Source of the DNA: Clostridium acetobutylicum ATCC 824
Lineage (GTDB): Bacteria > Bacillota > Clostridia > Clostridiales > Clostridiaceae
Assembly: GCF_000008765.1 (NCBI RefSeq)
Contig: NC_003030.1
Location: 2,762,001-2,826,000 of the forward strand
Length of the DNA: 64,000 nucleotides
Direction of reading: 5' to 3'
Part shown: positions 17,567 through 26,676 of the stretch, piece after piece
Numbering within the stretch: position 1 is the stretch's first letter
How the letters are laid out: the number at the start of each line of letters is the position of its first letter
Notes under the pieces: generated by a model
Seen by the model: the letters and a program-made list of their open reading frames with translations, nothing else
The model's database searches: none
Told to the model about the DNA's origin: nothing
Made by a program: the position numbers and the translations under genes

Positions 17567-17641
17567 TGGAGCGGAAGACGAGATTCGAACTCGCGACGTT
17601 CACCTTGGCAAGGTGACGCTCTACCACTGAGCCACTCCCGC
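17567..17641 (-). tRNA. tRNA-Gly(GCC)
   Basis: Anticodon loop TTGCCAA; CCA encoded. Confidence 0.95.
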
Positions 17642-17656
17642 TTATTTTATTTTAAT

Positions 17657-17740
17657 TGGTGCAGGTGAAGGGAGTCGAACCCCCACGCCGTAGGCGCTAG
17701 ATCCTAAGTCTAGTGCGTCTGCCAATTCCGCCACACCTGC
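17657..17740 (-). tRNA. tRNA-Leu(TAG)
   Basis: 84 nt with the long variable arm of class II tRNAs; anticodon loop CTTAGGA; CCA encoded. Confidence 0.95.
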
Positions 17741-17743
17741 ATT

Positions 17744-17819
17744 TGGTGGCTTATCGGGGAGTCGAACCCCGGACACCATGATTAAAAGTCATGTGCTCTA
17801 CCAACTGAGCTAATAAACC
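17744..17819 (-). tRNA. tRNA-Lys(TTT)
   Basis: Anticodon loop CTTTTAA in stem CATGA/TCATG; CCA encoded; 3 nt from tRNA-Leu. Confidence 0.95.
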
Positions 17820-17841
17820 ATATATTTTATATTTTTTAAAT

Positions 17842-17917
17842 TGGCTGGGATGGCAGGATTCGAACCTACGGAATGCAGGAGTCAAAGTCCTGTGCCTTAC
17901 CACTTGGCTACATCCCA
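17842..17917 (-). tRNA. tRNA-Gln(TTG)
   Basis: Acceptor TGGGATG/CATCCCA, anticodon loop CTTTGAC; CCA encoded. Confidence 0.95.
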
Positions 17918-17924
17918 ACAACAG

Positions 17925-17998
17925 GGTGAATATAGGGTCTCGAACCCTAGACATCCAGAACCACAATCTGGCGCTCTACCAACTGAGCTATACCCACC
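17925..17998 (-). tRNA. tRNA-His(GTG), CCA not encoded
   Basis: Anticodon loop TTGTGGT, extra 5' G (G-1) opposite discriminator C. The three bases after the discriminator are CTG, so CCA must be added post-transcriptionally. Confidence 0.93.
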
Positions 17999-18011
17999 AA
18001 GGTTTTAAAAA

Positions 18012-18087
18012 TGGTGCGTCATCAGGGATTCGAACCCTGGGCACCCTGATTAAGAGTCAGGTGCTCTACCAACTGAGCTAATAACGC
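18012..18087 (-). tRNA. tRNA-Lys(CTT)
   Basis: Second copy; anticodon loop CTCTTAA; CCA encoded. It lies between the two duplicated blocks. Confidence 0.95.
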
Positions 18088-18093
18088 ATATTT

Positions 18094-18167
18094 TGGAGCG
18101 GGTAGAGGGAATCGAACCCTCGTAACTAGCTTGGAAGGCTAGCACTCTACCATTGAGTTACACCCGC
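18094..18167 (-). tRNA. tRNA-Gly(TCC)
   Basis: Anticodon loop CTTCCAA; CCA encoded; lies between the duplicated blocks. Confidence 0.95.
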
Positions 18168-18174
18168 AGGTTTA

Positions 18175-18251
18175 TGGTGCGTTTTAAGGGATTCGAACCC
18201 CTGGCCCACGGCTTAGAAGGCCGTTGCTCTATCCAACTGAGCTAAAAACGC
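18175..18251 (-). tRNA. tRNA-Arg(TCT)
   Basis: Copy in the second block; loop CTTCTAA; CCA encoded. Confidence 0.95.
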
Positions 18252-18256
18252 ACGCT

Positions 18257-18330
18257 TGGAGCGGGTAGAGGGAATCGAACCCTCGTAACTAGCTTGGAAG
18301 GCTAGCACTCTACCATTGAGTTACACCCGC
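18257..18330 (-). tRNA. tRNA-Gly(TCC)
   Basis: Loop CTTCCAA; CCA encoded. Confidence 0.95.
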
Positions 18331-18335
18331 ATATT

Positions 18336-18410
18336 TGGAGCGGAAGACGAGATTCGAACTCGCGACGTTCACCTTGGCAAGGTGACGCTCTACCACTGAG
18401 CCACTCCCGC
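18336..18410 (-). tRNA. tRNA-Gly(GCC)
   Basis: Loop TTGCCAA; CCA encoded. Confidence 0.95.
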
Positions 18411-18425
18411 TTATTTTATTTTAAT

Positions 18426-18509
18426 TGGTGCAGGTGAAGGGAGTCGAACCCCCACGCCGTAGGCGCTAGATCCTAAGTCTAGTGCGTCTGCCAATTCCGC
18501 CACACCTGC
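18426..18509 (-). tRNA. tRNA-Leu(TAG)
   Basis: Class II tRNA, loop CTTAGGA; CCA encoded. Confidence 0.95.
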
Positions 18510-18512
18510 ATT

Positions 18513-18588
18513 TGGTGGCTTATCGGGGAGTCGAACCCCGGACACCATGATTAAAAGTCATGTGCTCTACCAACTGAGCTAATAAACC
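18513..18588 (-). tRNA. tRNA-Lys(TTT)
   Basis: Loop CTTTTAA; CCA encoded. Confidence 0.95.
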
Positions 18589-18610
18589 ATATATTTTATA
18601 TTTTTTAAAT

Positions 18611-18686
18611 TGGCTGGGATGGCAGGATTCGAACCTACGGAATGCAGGAGTCAAAGTCCTGTGCCTTACCACTTGGCTACATCCCA
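18611..18686 (-). tRNA. tRNA-Gln(TTG)
   Basis: Loop CTTTGAC; CCA encoded. Confidence 0.95.
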
Positions 18687-18693
18687 ACAACAG

Positions 18694-18767
18694 GGTGAAT
18701 ATAGGGTCTCGAACCCTAGACATCCAGAACCACAATCTGGCGCTCTACCAACTGAGCTATACCCACC
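18694..18767 (-). tRNA. tRNA-His(GTG), CCA not encoded
   Basis: Same as the other copy: G-1 present, CTG instead of CCA after the discriminator. Confidence 0.93.
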
Positions 18768-18779
18768 AAAGTTTTAAAA

Positions 18780-18856
18780 TGGTGCGTTTTAAGGGATTCG
18801 AACCCCTGGCCCACGGCTTAGAAGGCCGTTGCTCTATCCAACTGAGCTAAAAACGC
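18780..18856 (-). tRNA. tRNA-Arg(TCT)
   Basis: Third copy of this gene; loop CTTCTAA; CCA encoded. Confidence 0.95.
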
Positions 18857-18862
18857 ATATTT

Positions 18863-18936
18863 TGGAGCGGGTAGAGGGAATCGAACCCTCGTAACTAGCT
18901 TGGAAGGCTAGCACTCTACCATTGAGTTACACCCGC
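18863..18936 (-). tRNA. tRNA-Gly(TCC)
   Basis: Loop CTTCCAA; CCA encoded. Confidence 0.95.
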
Positions 18937-18942
18937 TTGTAT

Positions 18943-19018
18943 TGGTCGGGGTGACAGGGATTGAACCTGCGACCTCATGGTCCCAAACCACGCGCGCTCC
19001 CATCTGCGCCACACCCCG
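18943..19018 (-). tRNA. tRNA-Pro(TGG)
   Basis: First gene of the array; loop TTTGGGA; CCA encoded. Confidence 0.95.
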
Positions 19019-19058
19019 ATGTCGTCTTCGTTTTGTTTATCGCTTGACGACAAAAATT

Positions 19059-19087
19059 ATTCTACACTATATCCCGACTTTCGTCAA
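19059..19087 (-). promoter_or_regulatory. Promoter of the tRNA operon
   Basis: Minus-strand TTGACG (19082-19087) and TAGAAT (19059-19064), spacer exactly 17 nt. The leader can form a GTCGTC/GACGAC hairpin (19021-19050). It is the only convincing promoter I see for the 23-tRNA array. Confidence 0.8.
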
Positions 19088-19105
19088 CCCTTTTTTTTAT
19101 TTTTT

Positions 19106-19573
19106 TTATAAATTATTTATTTTAGGGTGTATTTCACCATCAACTATTTCTATGTAAGCCGTGCTATTACTAGCATTTCTTGGGTATGATACACTTCCCG
19201 GATTTATATACCATATTCCATCATTAAAATCGATTTGAGAAATGTGTGTATGACCAAATAAGACTATGTCTGCCTCTAATTCTTTTGCTCTATACTCTAA
19301 TTTCATCATACTATACTTAACTCCATATCTATCTCCATGTGTTATAAAAAACTTCTTTCCTCCCAATAAAAAAGTTTTTTCAGAAGGTATTTTCTCATCA
19401 TCACAATTTCCTCTAATATATATTAATTCCCCATTATAGTATTTTTTAATCTCATCTATATCTTGAACATTATCCCCTAAATGTATGAGAACATCAACAT
19501 TTGTTAAATTACTACATGCTTTCTTTATATAGTGTTTTGAAAGATGTGTATCACTCATAACTGATATAATCAT
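19106..19573 (-). CDS. YfcE/MJ0936-type metallophosphoesterase
   Basis: 155 residues from ATG 19573 with GGGG 9 nt upstream. The dinuclear metal motifs are all present: SDTH (about 7-10), HLGDN (about 32-36), RGNCD (about 52-56), THGD (about 76-79) and FGHTH (about 105-109). Members hydrolyse phosphodiesters such as cyclic nucleotides in vitro. The gene begins 1 nt after the rdgB stop. This rdgB-yfcE pairing is common in Firmicutes, so the two probably form an operon. Confidence 0.92.
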   Translation of the reverse strand: MIISVMSDTHLSKHYIKKACSNLTNVDVLIHLGDNVQDIDEIKKYYNGELIYIRGNCDDEKIPSEKTFLLGGKKFFITHGDRYGVKYSMMKLEYRAKELEADIVLFGHTHISQIDFNDGIWYINPGSVSYPRNASNSTAYIEIVDGEIHPKINNL

Positions 19574-19574
19574 T

Positions 19575-20180
19575 TTATTCACCCCAATTCAACTTTTTCA
19601 TTTCACTGCATAGTTTTTCCAAAGCAATTGCTCTATGACTTATAGAATTTTTCTCATCCTCTGTAAGCTCAGCAAATGTCTTTTTAAATTCCGGAACATA
19701 GAACAAAGGATCATAACCAAAACCCTTAGTTCCGATTTCTTTATCTGTTATAAACCCACTTATTTCACCTTCTACTTTTATTGAATTTGCCTCATCTATA
19801 ATCAGTACTATAGAGCATACAAACTGAGCATTTCTTTTCTCAAACGGAACACCTTCTAAAAGTGAGAGGAGCTTTTCATTATTTTTTTTATCATCTCCAT
19901 GTATTCCTGCAAATCTAGCCGAATATATTCCAGGTGCGCCCTCAAGCTCATCAACTGTAAGACCTGAATCATCTGCTATTACCATGCAGTCTTTTCTCAT
20001 TTTATATATTTCATATGCTTTTTTATATGCATTTTCTATAAAAGTTTTTCCATCTTCCTCTACGTCAATATCTATGTTTTCTTCCTTAAGTGATACTATA
20101 TTAAAATCAAATTCTTTTAATATTTGTTTTATCTCACGTATTTTATTTTGGTTGTTACTTGCAATTATTATTTTTTTCAC
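19575..20180 (-). CDS. rdgB: RdgB/HAM1 non-canonical purine NTP pyrophosphatase
   Basis: 201 residues. Motifs: [15 protein letters not shown] (substrate loop at the N-terminus), [11 protein letters not shown] (about 69-79), [18 protein letters not shown] (about 153-164) and SHRAIAL. It hydrolyses ITP, dITP and XTP to monophosphates, keeping deaminated purines out of nucleic acids. Start is GTG 20180 behind GGAGAGGG. It is divergent from the 465-aa orphan gene. Confidence 0.95.
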
Positions 20181-20273
20181 TTTTCCCTCTCCTTTTAGAT
20201 TTTAATTTTTTTAAGCAACTTAGCACAATTTTTAAATTAAACTCATATTATATAATAGATTAATTATACTAGG

Positions 20274-21671
20274 ATGGTGCAGCCTTTGAAATATATAGGA
20301 CCATTTTTCAGGCTTAATTCACTTAATAAGAATTCCATAAAAAATCAGTTGGTTCACCTATCAAAAGAATCCATAAAGGATATAATTTTTAATTCTAATT
20401 GTGGAATTAAAATACCTACAAAGGACTTAAAATTAAAGCAGTCCTCTTTAAATGATATTAACACATTTAAATCCGTTTCTCCACTTATAAGTTTGTATAG
20501 AAAATCAAGTTGTAAACTTTATTCTTTAAACAATAAATTAAAGTGGAAAAATTCAAACATAAAAAAAGATATTTTAATTTCATCTAATGCTTATATGAGT
20601 TTAAGTCTTTTAGAATTATGTGACTACTATAACAATTTTAAAGACACAAACCCCAAAAAATTCAATATGAGTAATTTATATTTAATAATCATAAAAAAGC
20701 AATTAGATTTTTATAATTCTTACCTGAGGAATTTCGAGGGAGTTTTTGTGGATAAAGCCGATATTTCAAGTGATTTAATATCAGAAATCAAGCTCGAAAA
20801 TAAAGATGAAAATTTCAAATTTTCCAATCAAGCATTTTTAATGTGTGCATATTACAAATATTCCATAATGTCAGATGAAAAGCTTTCTAAGGAATATAAA
20901 AACTTTTCTTTAGATATTCTGGATATGTTTATTAATTTCAGAAATGACTTATACAGTTTATCATTTACAGAATTAAACAAACTAACCTTAGCTCTAAACA
21001 TATTTTATGATTATAGTAAAAATCAGAAATGCTATGAACTATTGATGGATGTGTTTGAATATTTAAGCGAAAACTACAGTGACATAAATTTAAACGACAA
21101 TATAGAAAATCACTCTTTACTATGTTTAAATTCTATTTTATTATACAATAACTCCAATATATTTAAGTTTAAGGAATATGCTTTAAATATATATTCATCC
21201 TTAAGTGATTTATACAATCCATCATTAGGTATTTTCATAAAAGACTCTGATAAAAAGGAAATTAAATTTTCTTGCAATGAAGTTGTTCTTTATGTTGTGA
21301 ATTGTATATTAATATCCGAACTCTGTGAAAATAAAAGTCCTTATGAAAGCATGCTCGTAAATGTCTTTAAACATCAAATTATAGAATCCGGAATTATACC
21401 ATCCTGGCCAGAAGTTCCATCAATACAGGATGCTGAGAGGTATAAAAACTTCTCCTTAAAATCCGACGATTTACTAGAAGAGAGTAATTTTAAAATGCCT
21501 ACTATCGCAACACCAAAAAGTGCTGAAATAGCTTCAATATTTTTCAAAAAAATAACTTACAATAAGAAAAAGAGAACCTTTGCAGTATCAAAAAAATCCT
21601 TTTACAGTGATAATAACATGTTCTTATTTTTTCTAATTATGTATTTATTCAAAAATCATTATAATTGTTAA
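20274..21671 (+). CDS. Hypothetical protein, 465 aa
   Basis: I do not recognise a family. The protein is Asn-, Lys-, Ser- and Leu-rich, has no signal peptide or obvious membrane segment, and looks largely helical, with repeated patterns of the kind ALNIYSSLSDLYNPSLGIFI that recall alpha/alpha-toroid glycosidase-like folds. The start is ambiguous. ATG 20274 has only AGG adjacent, while TTG 20286 (MKYIGPFF) lies 7 nt after AGGATGG and may be the true start. It stands alone, divergent from rdgB and convergent with a lipoprotein gene, followed by a strong terminator. Confidence 0.75.
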   Translation: MVQPLKYIGPFFRLNSLNKNSIKNQLVHLSKESIKDIIFNSNCGIKIPTKDLKLKQSSLNDINTFKSVSPLISLYRKSSCKLYSLNNKLKWKNSNIKKDILISSNAYMSLSLLELCDYYNNFKDTNPKKFNMSNLYLIIIKKQLDFYNSYLRNFEGVFVDKADISSDLISEIKLENKDENFKFSNQAFLMCAYYKYSIMSDEKLSKEYKNFSLDILDMFINFRNDLYSLSFTELNKLTLALNIFYDYSKNQKCYELLMDVFEYLSENYSDINLNDNIENHSLLCLNSILLYNNSNIFKFKEYALNIYSSLSDLYNPSLGIFIKDSDKKEIKFSCNEVVLYVVNCILISELCENKSPYESMLVNVFKHQIIESGIIPSWPEVPSIQDAERYKNFSLKSDDLLEESNFKMPTIATPKSAEIASIFFKKITYNKKKRTFAVSKKSFYSDNNMFLFFLIMYLFKNHYNC

Positions 21672-21684
21672 TCTAAGGCGATTC

Positions 21685-21726
21685 AAACAGCATTACACTA
21701 TAAATGATGTAATGCTGTTTTTATAT
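21685..21726. terminator. Bidirectional terminator
   Basis: AACAGCATTACA/TGTAATGCTGTT stem followed by TTTTATATTT, between two convergent genes. Confidence 0.85.
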
Positions 21727-21735
21727 TTAACAATA

Positions 21736-23334
21736 TTACCTTAATGAATTTACTATAAGCTCTCCATATTTATTTTCTTTCAAACCTTTTAACTGCATCT
21801 TTCTACATACCACATCATTTTTTAACGCTAAAGGTATTACTGGTAAATCATTTACTAGTTGTTCCTCCATTTTTTTCAGAATATTATCACTATCTCCATC
21901 TATATTATGAAGTGAATATATATAATCATCATAATTAACATTTTTATAATTTATATTCAATGGTGATTTTGAATCCCACATATCAAAAAAACTTACTGCG
22001 CTATTATACCATATATTGTAATCACCAAGGTAAATATCATATCTACCTTTTTTTATAGCATCATTTAGTGCTTTTTCGTCATATCCTCTAATATCAAAAT
22101 TCAACTTATTTCTGTTTTGCTCTTCCAGGATATCATTTACTTCATTTACAAAATTTTTGCACATTTCTCTTTCAATTTGATTGTCTTTATAAATTAATAC
22201 TATTTTTTTACCTGATGCATAGTTTGTTTTATCAATACACTGCATTGCTAAATTTATATTAGGCTGTTTAAATACATCCTCACATTTTCCTGATTTAAAA
22301 AGTTCATACGGAACAAATGTATTTTCACTTGTTAAAATATCAGTAGACAAGGACTTTAAAATTTTATTTCTATCAACAAGGTATGTGATAGCTTTTCTAA
22401 AATTAATATCACTTCCTATACTTAAATTATTCATATTAAAATAAAGCGCCTCTGTTCTCCATGTTTTAAATACATCTATTTCTCCCTTATCTTTAAGCTT
22501 ATTAACTTCACTGAGCGGAGGATTTGAAAAAGCATCTATATTTTTAGAGTTTTCAAAATCAGTAGTTGAATATGCACTTACATCTTTTTCATTATAGTGA
22601 TACTTAACCTTAAACTCTTCTTTTTTAACTTCATCTTTTGAAAAAAAGTTATTATTCTTTTTAAGTAAAGCTGTATTATTAGATATCTTATCAATTATAT
22701 ATGGCCCAGAATACTTTAATTTAGCGTAATCTCTAGTCCAATTTTTTAAATCTCCATTAGTTTTTCTTATATTATAAATAGGTTGAGCTAATTTTTTCAG
22801 AAAGTAATCACAGGGTGAATTAAGCCTTATCTGAAAAGTATTGTTGTCTTCCGCACTTATAGCAACTCCATCAAAAGAAGTTTTTCCATTAACATAGCCA
22901 TTAACTCCATATATACAATTCAGATCATATGCATATAATTTATTATTTTTAGAAGATAATATTTGTTTAAAAAAATCATATACATCTTGTGCTGTTAAAT
23001 CATCCCCATCGCTCCATTTAAGCCCCTCTCTAATGTGAAACGTGTATTGCAGCTTATTAGGAGATAGAGACCATTTATCTGCTAATCCCGGCTTTATTTC
23101 CATAGTATTGTAGTCCTCTCTTACAAGTCCACTAAACAACATGTTAAGAAGTTCATTATTTTTAACACTCTTATTCTTCATTGAATATAAATTTTCTGAA
23201 ATTTCTCCAATATCGTAAACTAAGTATTTTTTTTCACTGGAGGTCTTTATACTTTCGTCCTTTTTTTCAACACATCCTGTTAATATCAAACACACAAGCA
23301 TAAATGCAATACATACTCTTATAAAATTCTTCAT
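21736..23334 (-). CDS. Peptide/nickel ABC transporter substrate-binding lipoprotein
   Basis: 532 residues. An N-terminal lipoprotein signal ends in the lipobox LTGC (Cys21). The body is SBP_bac_5 type: IEPGL-like KPGLADKWSLSPN, YTFHIREGLKWSDGDDLTAQ (about 91-110) and a C-terminal DLPVIPLAL. It should bind oligopeptides or similar ligands at the outer face of the membrane. No permease or ATPase genes adjoin it, so it is an orphan receptor that must share a transporter or act alone. Sequence is shorter and more divergent than OppA. Confidence 0.85.
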   Translation of the reverse strand: MKNFIRVCIAFMLVCLILTGCVEKKDESIKTSSEKKYLVYDIGEISENLYSMKNKSVKNNELLNMLFSGLVREDYNTMEIKPGLADKWSLSPNKLQYTFHIREGLKWSDGDDLTAQDVYDFFKQILSSKNNKLYAYDLNCIYGVNGYVNGKTSFDGVAISAEDNNTFQIRLNSPCDYFLKKLAQPIYNIRKTNGDLKNWTRDYAKLKYSGPYIIDKISNNTALLKKNNNFFSKDEVKKEEFKVKYHYNEKDVSAYSTTDFENSKNIDAFSNPPLSEVNKLKDKGEIDVFKTWRTEALYFNMNNLSIGSDINFRKAITYLVDRNKILKSLSTDILTSENTFVPYELFKSGKCEDVFKQPNINLAMQCIDKTNYASGKKIVLIYKDNQIEREMCKNFVNEVNDILEEQNRNKLNFDIRGYDEKALNDAIKKGRYDIYLGDYNIWYNSAVSFFDMWDSKSPLNINYKNVNYDDYIYSLHNIDGDSDNILKKMEEQLVNDLPVIPLALKNDVVCRKMQLKGLKENKYGELIVNSLR

Positions 23335-23472
23335 ATATATCTACCTTTATATAAAATTTATTGTTTATATATGATTATTTCCATCTACATAGTAAATAAA
23401 CATTTATAGTGAATTTTATGCTATAATAATGTTTGTATAATTACATAATATTATTACTTTGGAGGTACTAAA

Positions 23473-23700
23473 ATGCAAATTGCTTTAGAAATAGCAGGTC
23501 TTTCAGCAATACTAATTTTTACTTTTATTGGAATATGGAGCTTTATATTATTCCATAAGGTATTATCACAATTAAAATACCAAAATTATTTAATGGAAAA
23601 ATTAATCCGAAGTTTAGTTATTGTTTCTAAAAGCAAAGATATAGAAAGTAACAACATAGATGGTATTTCTGAAGACCAAAATGAAGAAAATAATTTATAA
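23473..23700 (+). CDS. Small single-span membrane protein
   Basis: 75 residues behind GGAGGT. One hydrophobic segment (about 7-30, LSAILIFTFIGIWSFILF), then a basic cytosolic region and an acidic Asn/Glu-rich tail (GISEDQNEENNL). Family unknown. It has its own terminator and is divergent from the lipoprotein gene. Confidence 0.7.
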   Translation: MQIALEIAGLSAILIFTFIGIWSFILFHKVLSQLKYQNYLMEKLIRSLVIVSKSKDIESNNIDGISEDQNEENNL

Positions 23701-23713
23701 ACCTATATAATGA

Positions 23714-23749
23714 AAAAGGTTAAGCACCTAAAATGCTTAACCTTTTTTT
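23714..23749 (+). terminator. Terminator after the small membrane protein
   Basis: AAAAAGGTTAAGCA/TGCTTAACCTTTTT hairpin with a T-run; symmetric, so it can also serve gatB on the other strand. Confidence 0.88.
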
Positions 23750-25178
23750 ATTGCTTATTTAATTCATCAATCATTAATTTGTTAACTATTTTAGGGTTTG
23801 CCTTCCCCTTTGTCTTTTTCATAACAAGGCCTATTAAAAATCCAACAACCCTATTCTTGCCATTCTTATAATCTTCAATAGATTTTTCATTTTCACTCAA
23901 AACTTCTTTAACAATGTTCAAAATTTCATCTTCATTACTATTTTGTATAAGTCCTTCTTCTTCAATTATATTTTTAGGAGACTTACCTGTTTCAAACATT
24001 TTTATAATAACCTTTTTGCCTATAGCATTAGAAACCGTTCCTTCATTTATAAGCTTTATAAGCTCTGAAAGCTGTTCTGGTGTGAATTTCAAATCTTCAA
24101 TCCATACATAATTTTCTTTCATTATCTTTGAGATGTCACCCATAAGCCAGTTTGAAGCTGACTTAGCATCTCCACTTATTTTTGCAGTTTTCTCGAAGAA
24201 ATCAGCCATAGACATAGTAAGTGTAAGAACTGATGCATCATATTTAGGTATTCCAAATTCTTTTATGAATCTTTCCCTTTTCTGATATGGTAATTCCGGT
24301 ATAGTTTTCCTTATACTTTCAATCCACTCATCATCTATGTTTAAAGTAACAAGGTCACCTTCAGGGAAGTATCTGTAATCATTTGCCTCTTCCTTGCTTC
24401 TCATTGGTGCTGTCTCATTTTTAGCGTCATCCCATCTTCTTGTTTCTTGAGTTAACTTTTCTCCACTTTCTATCGCTTTTATATGTCTCTCATATTCATA
24501 ATTAAGAGCTTTTTCAACAGCTTTAAAGGAATTCATATTCTTTATTTCCGTTCTAACACCAAATTCCTTAGCACCTTTTTTCATTACTGAAATATTGGCA
24601 TCACATCTAAGTGATCCTTCTTCCATTTTGCAATCAGATACTCCTACACATGAAAGTATACTCTTTAATTCTTCAAGATAGGTTACAGCTTCTCTAGGAC
24701 TTCTCATATCAGGCTTTGATACTATCTCTGCAAGAGGAACTCCGCATCTATTAAAATCAACTAAAGTTCCTGCATTCGTATGAAGTAATTTACCTGCATC
24801 TTCTTCTATGTGTATTCTCTCTACTCCAATTTTCTTCTTTGATCCATCCTCAAGCTCTATCTCTATATATCCATTTGTACACAATGGAAGTTCGTCTTGC
24901 GTTATCTGATAGTTTCTGGAGTTATCTGGATAAAATATATGCTTTCTATCCATTCTTCCAATATGAGTTATTGAGCAGTTTAATGCCAAACCAGCCTTAA
25001 TACCGTAATCAACTGCTCTTTTATTTATATGAGGAAGTGCGCCTGGAAGGCCCATACATACGGGACAAACATGCGTATTAGGCTGTCCTCCGAATTCTGC
25101 AGTACATCCACAATACATTTTTGTCTTTGTAGCCAACTCTGCATGCACTTCAAGACCTATAACAATTTCGTATTCCAT
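23748..25178 (-). CDS. gatB: Asp-tRNA(Asn)/Glu-tRNA(Gln) amidotransferase subunit B
   Basis: 476 residues, the normal length. Begins YEIVIGLEVHAELATKTKMY, the conserved GatB N-terminus, with CGC and CPVC cysteines of the zinc site (about 23-43), DFNRCGVPLAEIVS and a C-terminal tRNA-binding YqeY-like tail. GatCAB converts Glu-tRNA(Gln) and/or Asp-tRNA(Asn) to the amidated forms. GGAGGG precedes ATG 25178. It is the last gene of gatCAB, 19 nt after gatA. Confidence 0.97.
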   Translation of the reverse strand: MEYEIVIGLEVHAELATKTKMYCGCTAEFGGQPNTHVCPVCMGLPGALPHINKRAVDYGIKAGLALNCSITHIGRMDRKHIFYPDNSRNYQITQDELPLCTNGYIEIELEDGSKKKIGVERIHIEEDAGKLLHTNAGTLVDFNRCGVPLAEIVSKPDMRSPREAVTYLEELKSILSCVGVSDCKMEEGSLRCDANISVMKKGAKEFGVRTEIKNMNSFKAVEKALNYEYERHIKAIESGEKLTQETRRWDDAKNETAPMRSKEEANDYRYFPEGDLVTLNIDDEWIESIRKTIPELPYQKRERFIKEFGIPKYDASVLTLTMSMADFFEKTAKISGDAKSASNWLMGDISKIMKENYVWIEDLKFTPEQLSELIKLINEGTVSNAIGKKVIIKMFETGKSPKNIIEEEGLIQNSNEDEILNIVKEVLSENEKSIEDYKNGKNRVVGFLIGLVMKKTKGKANPKIVNKLMIDELNKQ

Positions 25179-25197
25179 TATCTTTTCACCCTCCTAC

Positions 25198-26655
25198 CTA
25201 TAAATTAGCAATCTTATCATGCCATTTAGTAGATTGTTCGTAACTATAAGCTAAATTAAATAATGTATCTTCTTTAAAATAATTTCCCATTATCTGAAGT
25301 CCAACTGGAAGACCTGAAACAAATCCACAAGGTACAGATATAGATGGAATTCCAGCTATATTAACTGGTACTGTATATATATCTGACATATACATTGAAA
25401 GTACATCCTTTGTCTTCTCACCTATTCTAAATGCTGGTGTAGGCGTTGTAGGTGTTATTATTGCATCAAATTCTTTAAATGCTCTTTGAAAATCATTTTT
25501 TATTAAACTTCTAACCTTTAAAGCTTTTTTATAATATGCATCATAATAGCCCTTTGAAAGCACATATGTACCAAGCATAATTCTTCTTTTAGCTTCTTCT
25601 CCAAAGCCTTTGCTTCTAGACTTTACATATAAATCCAAAGCATTTTCCGCTTCTGCATCTCTATATCCATATCTTACGCCATCGAATCTTGCAAGATTTG
25701 ATGAAGCTTCTGCCGAGGAAATAATATAGTATGCAGCAAGTGCATAGTCTGATAACGGAAGTGAACACTCCTTAACCTCTGCACCGTTTTCCTCAAAAAC
25801 CTTTATAGCTTCTTTAACTGCCTCTCTAACACCTTCATCTAAACCTTCTTCAAAGAACTCCTTAGGAATACCTATCTTTCTACCTTTTAAGTCCTTATTT
25901 AAACTTTTTGAATAATCTTGAACAGGAGTGTCTACTGTTGTAAAATCCATCTTATCAAGTCCTGCTATATTTTGTGTTAAAAGTGCACAGTCCTCTACAT
26001 CTCTAGCAAACATTCCAACCTGATCTAAAGTTGATCCAAAAGCAACAACTCCATATCTTGATATTCTTCCATATGTTGGTTTAAGACCAACTAGACCACA
26101 AAAGGATGCTGGCTGTCTTACAGAACCTCCAGTTTCAGTACCAAGTGATATTGGTGCTTCAAGAGAGGCTACTGCAACAGCGGAACCTCCTGAAGAACCT
26201 CCTGGAACTCTTTCTAAACTCCATGGATTTTTAGATACTTTGAATGCGCTATTTTCAGTAGATGATCCCATAGCGAATTCATCCATATTAGCTTTACCGA
26301 TTATAACACCATTATTTTTCTTTAAATTTTCTATAACTGTAGCATCATAAGGTGACACATATCCTTCAAGTATTTTAGATGCACATGTGTTTTGCATATT
26401 CTTTACACTTATATTGTCCTTTATTGCTACAGGTACTCCTGAAAGTCCACTTAAGCTTTCTCCGCTTTCAATTTTCTTATCTAATTCTTTTGCAGTATTA
26501 ACAGCTTCTTCTTTTGCAACATATAGAAGAGCATTTACCTTTTCATCAACTTCTTCAATTCTATTAAGAAAGGAATTGGTAACTTCTTCAACCTTAACTT
26601 CCTTTTTTGAAATCATATCTTTAAGCTCATGCGCTTTTAGCTTATACAGCTCCAT
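25198..26655 (-). CDS. gatA: Asp-tRNA(Asn)/Glu-tRNA(Gln) amidotransferase subunit A
   Basis: 485 residues of the amidase-signature family. The Ser-cisSer-Lys triad is visible: Lys in VAIKDN (about 79), the Gly/Ser-rich [13 protein letters not shown] (about 152-164) and the nucleophile region [16 protein letters not shown] (about 173-188). It releases ammonia from glutamine for transamidation by GatB. GGGAGG lies 6 nt before ATG 26655, 21 nt after gatC. Confidence 0.97.
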   Translation of the reverse strand: MELYKLKAHELKDMISKKEVKVEEVTNSFLNRIEEVDEKVNALLYVAKEEAVNTAKELDKKIESGESLSGLSGVPVAIKDNISVKNMQNTCASKILEGYVSPYDATVIENLKKNNGVIIGKANMDEFAMGSSTENSAFKVSKNPWSLERVPGGSSGGSAVAVASLEAPISLGTETGGSVRQPASFCGLVGLKPTYGRISRYGVVAFGSTLDQVGMFARDVEDCALLTQNIAGLDKMDFTTVDTPVQDYSKSLNKDLKGRKIGIPKEFFEEGLDEGVREAVKEAIKVFEENGAEVKECSLPLSDYALAAYYIISSAEASSNLARFDGVRYGYRDAEAENALDLYVKSRSKGFGEEAKRRIMLGTYVLSKGYYDAYYKKALKVRSLIKNDFQRAFKEFDAIITPTTPTPAFRIGEKTKDVLSMYMSDIYTVPVNIAGIPSISVPCGFVSGLPVGLQIMGNYFKEDTLFNLAYSYEQSTKWHDKIANL

Positions 26656-26676
26656 ATTTATACCTCCCGAAAAAAA

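Larger units (their letters stand above)
17404..18000 (-). repeat. Seven-tRNA tandem duplication, copy 2
   Basis: A 597-bp block (Arg-TCT, Gly-TCC, Gly-GCC, Leu-TAG, Lys-TTT, Gln-TTG, His-GTG read left to right) matches 18173-18769 at a constant offset of 769 bp, with spacers also identical by eye. Transcribed second. Confidence 0.9.
18173..18769 (-). repeat. Seven-tRNA tandem duplication, copy 1
   Basis: Counterpart of 17404-18000 with the same seven tRNAs and spacers. Transcribed first. Confidence 0.9.

Noticed and set aside
17751-18735. Two identical 71-codon frames in the tRNA array
   Set aside because: They run through tRNA-Lys, tRNA-Gln and tRNA-His on the same strand and have no ribosome binding site; they are by-products of the duplicated tRNA block.
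17404-18769. CRISPR-like array from the regularly spaced repeats
   Set aside because: The repeats are tRNA genes with full cloverleafs; spacers are short and not unique 30-40 nt units.
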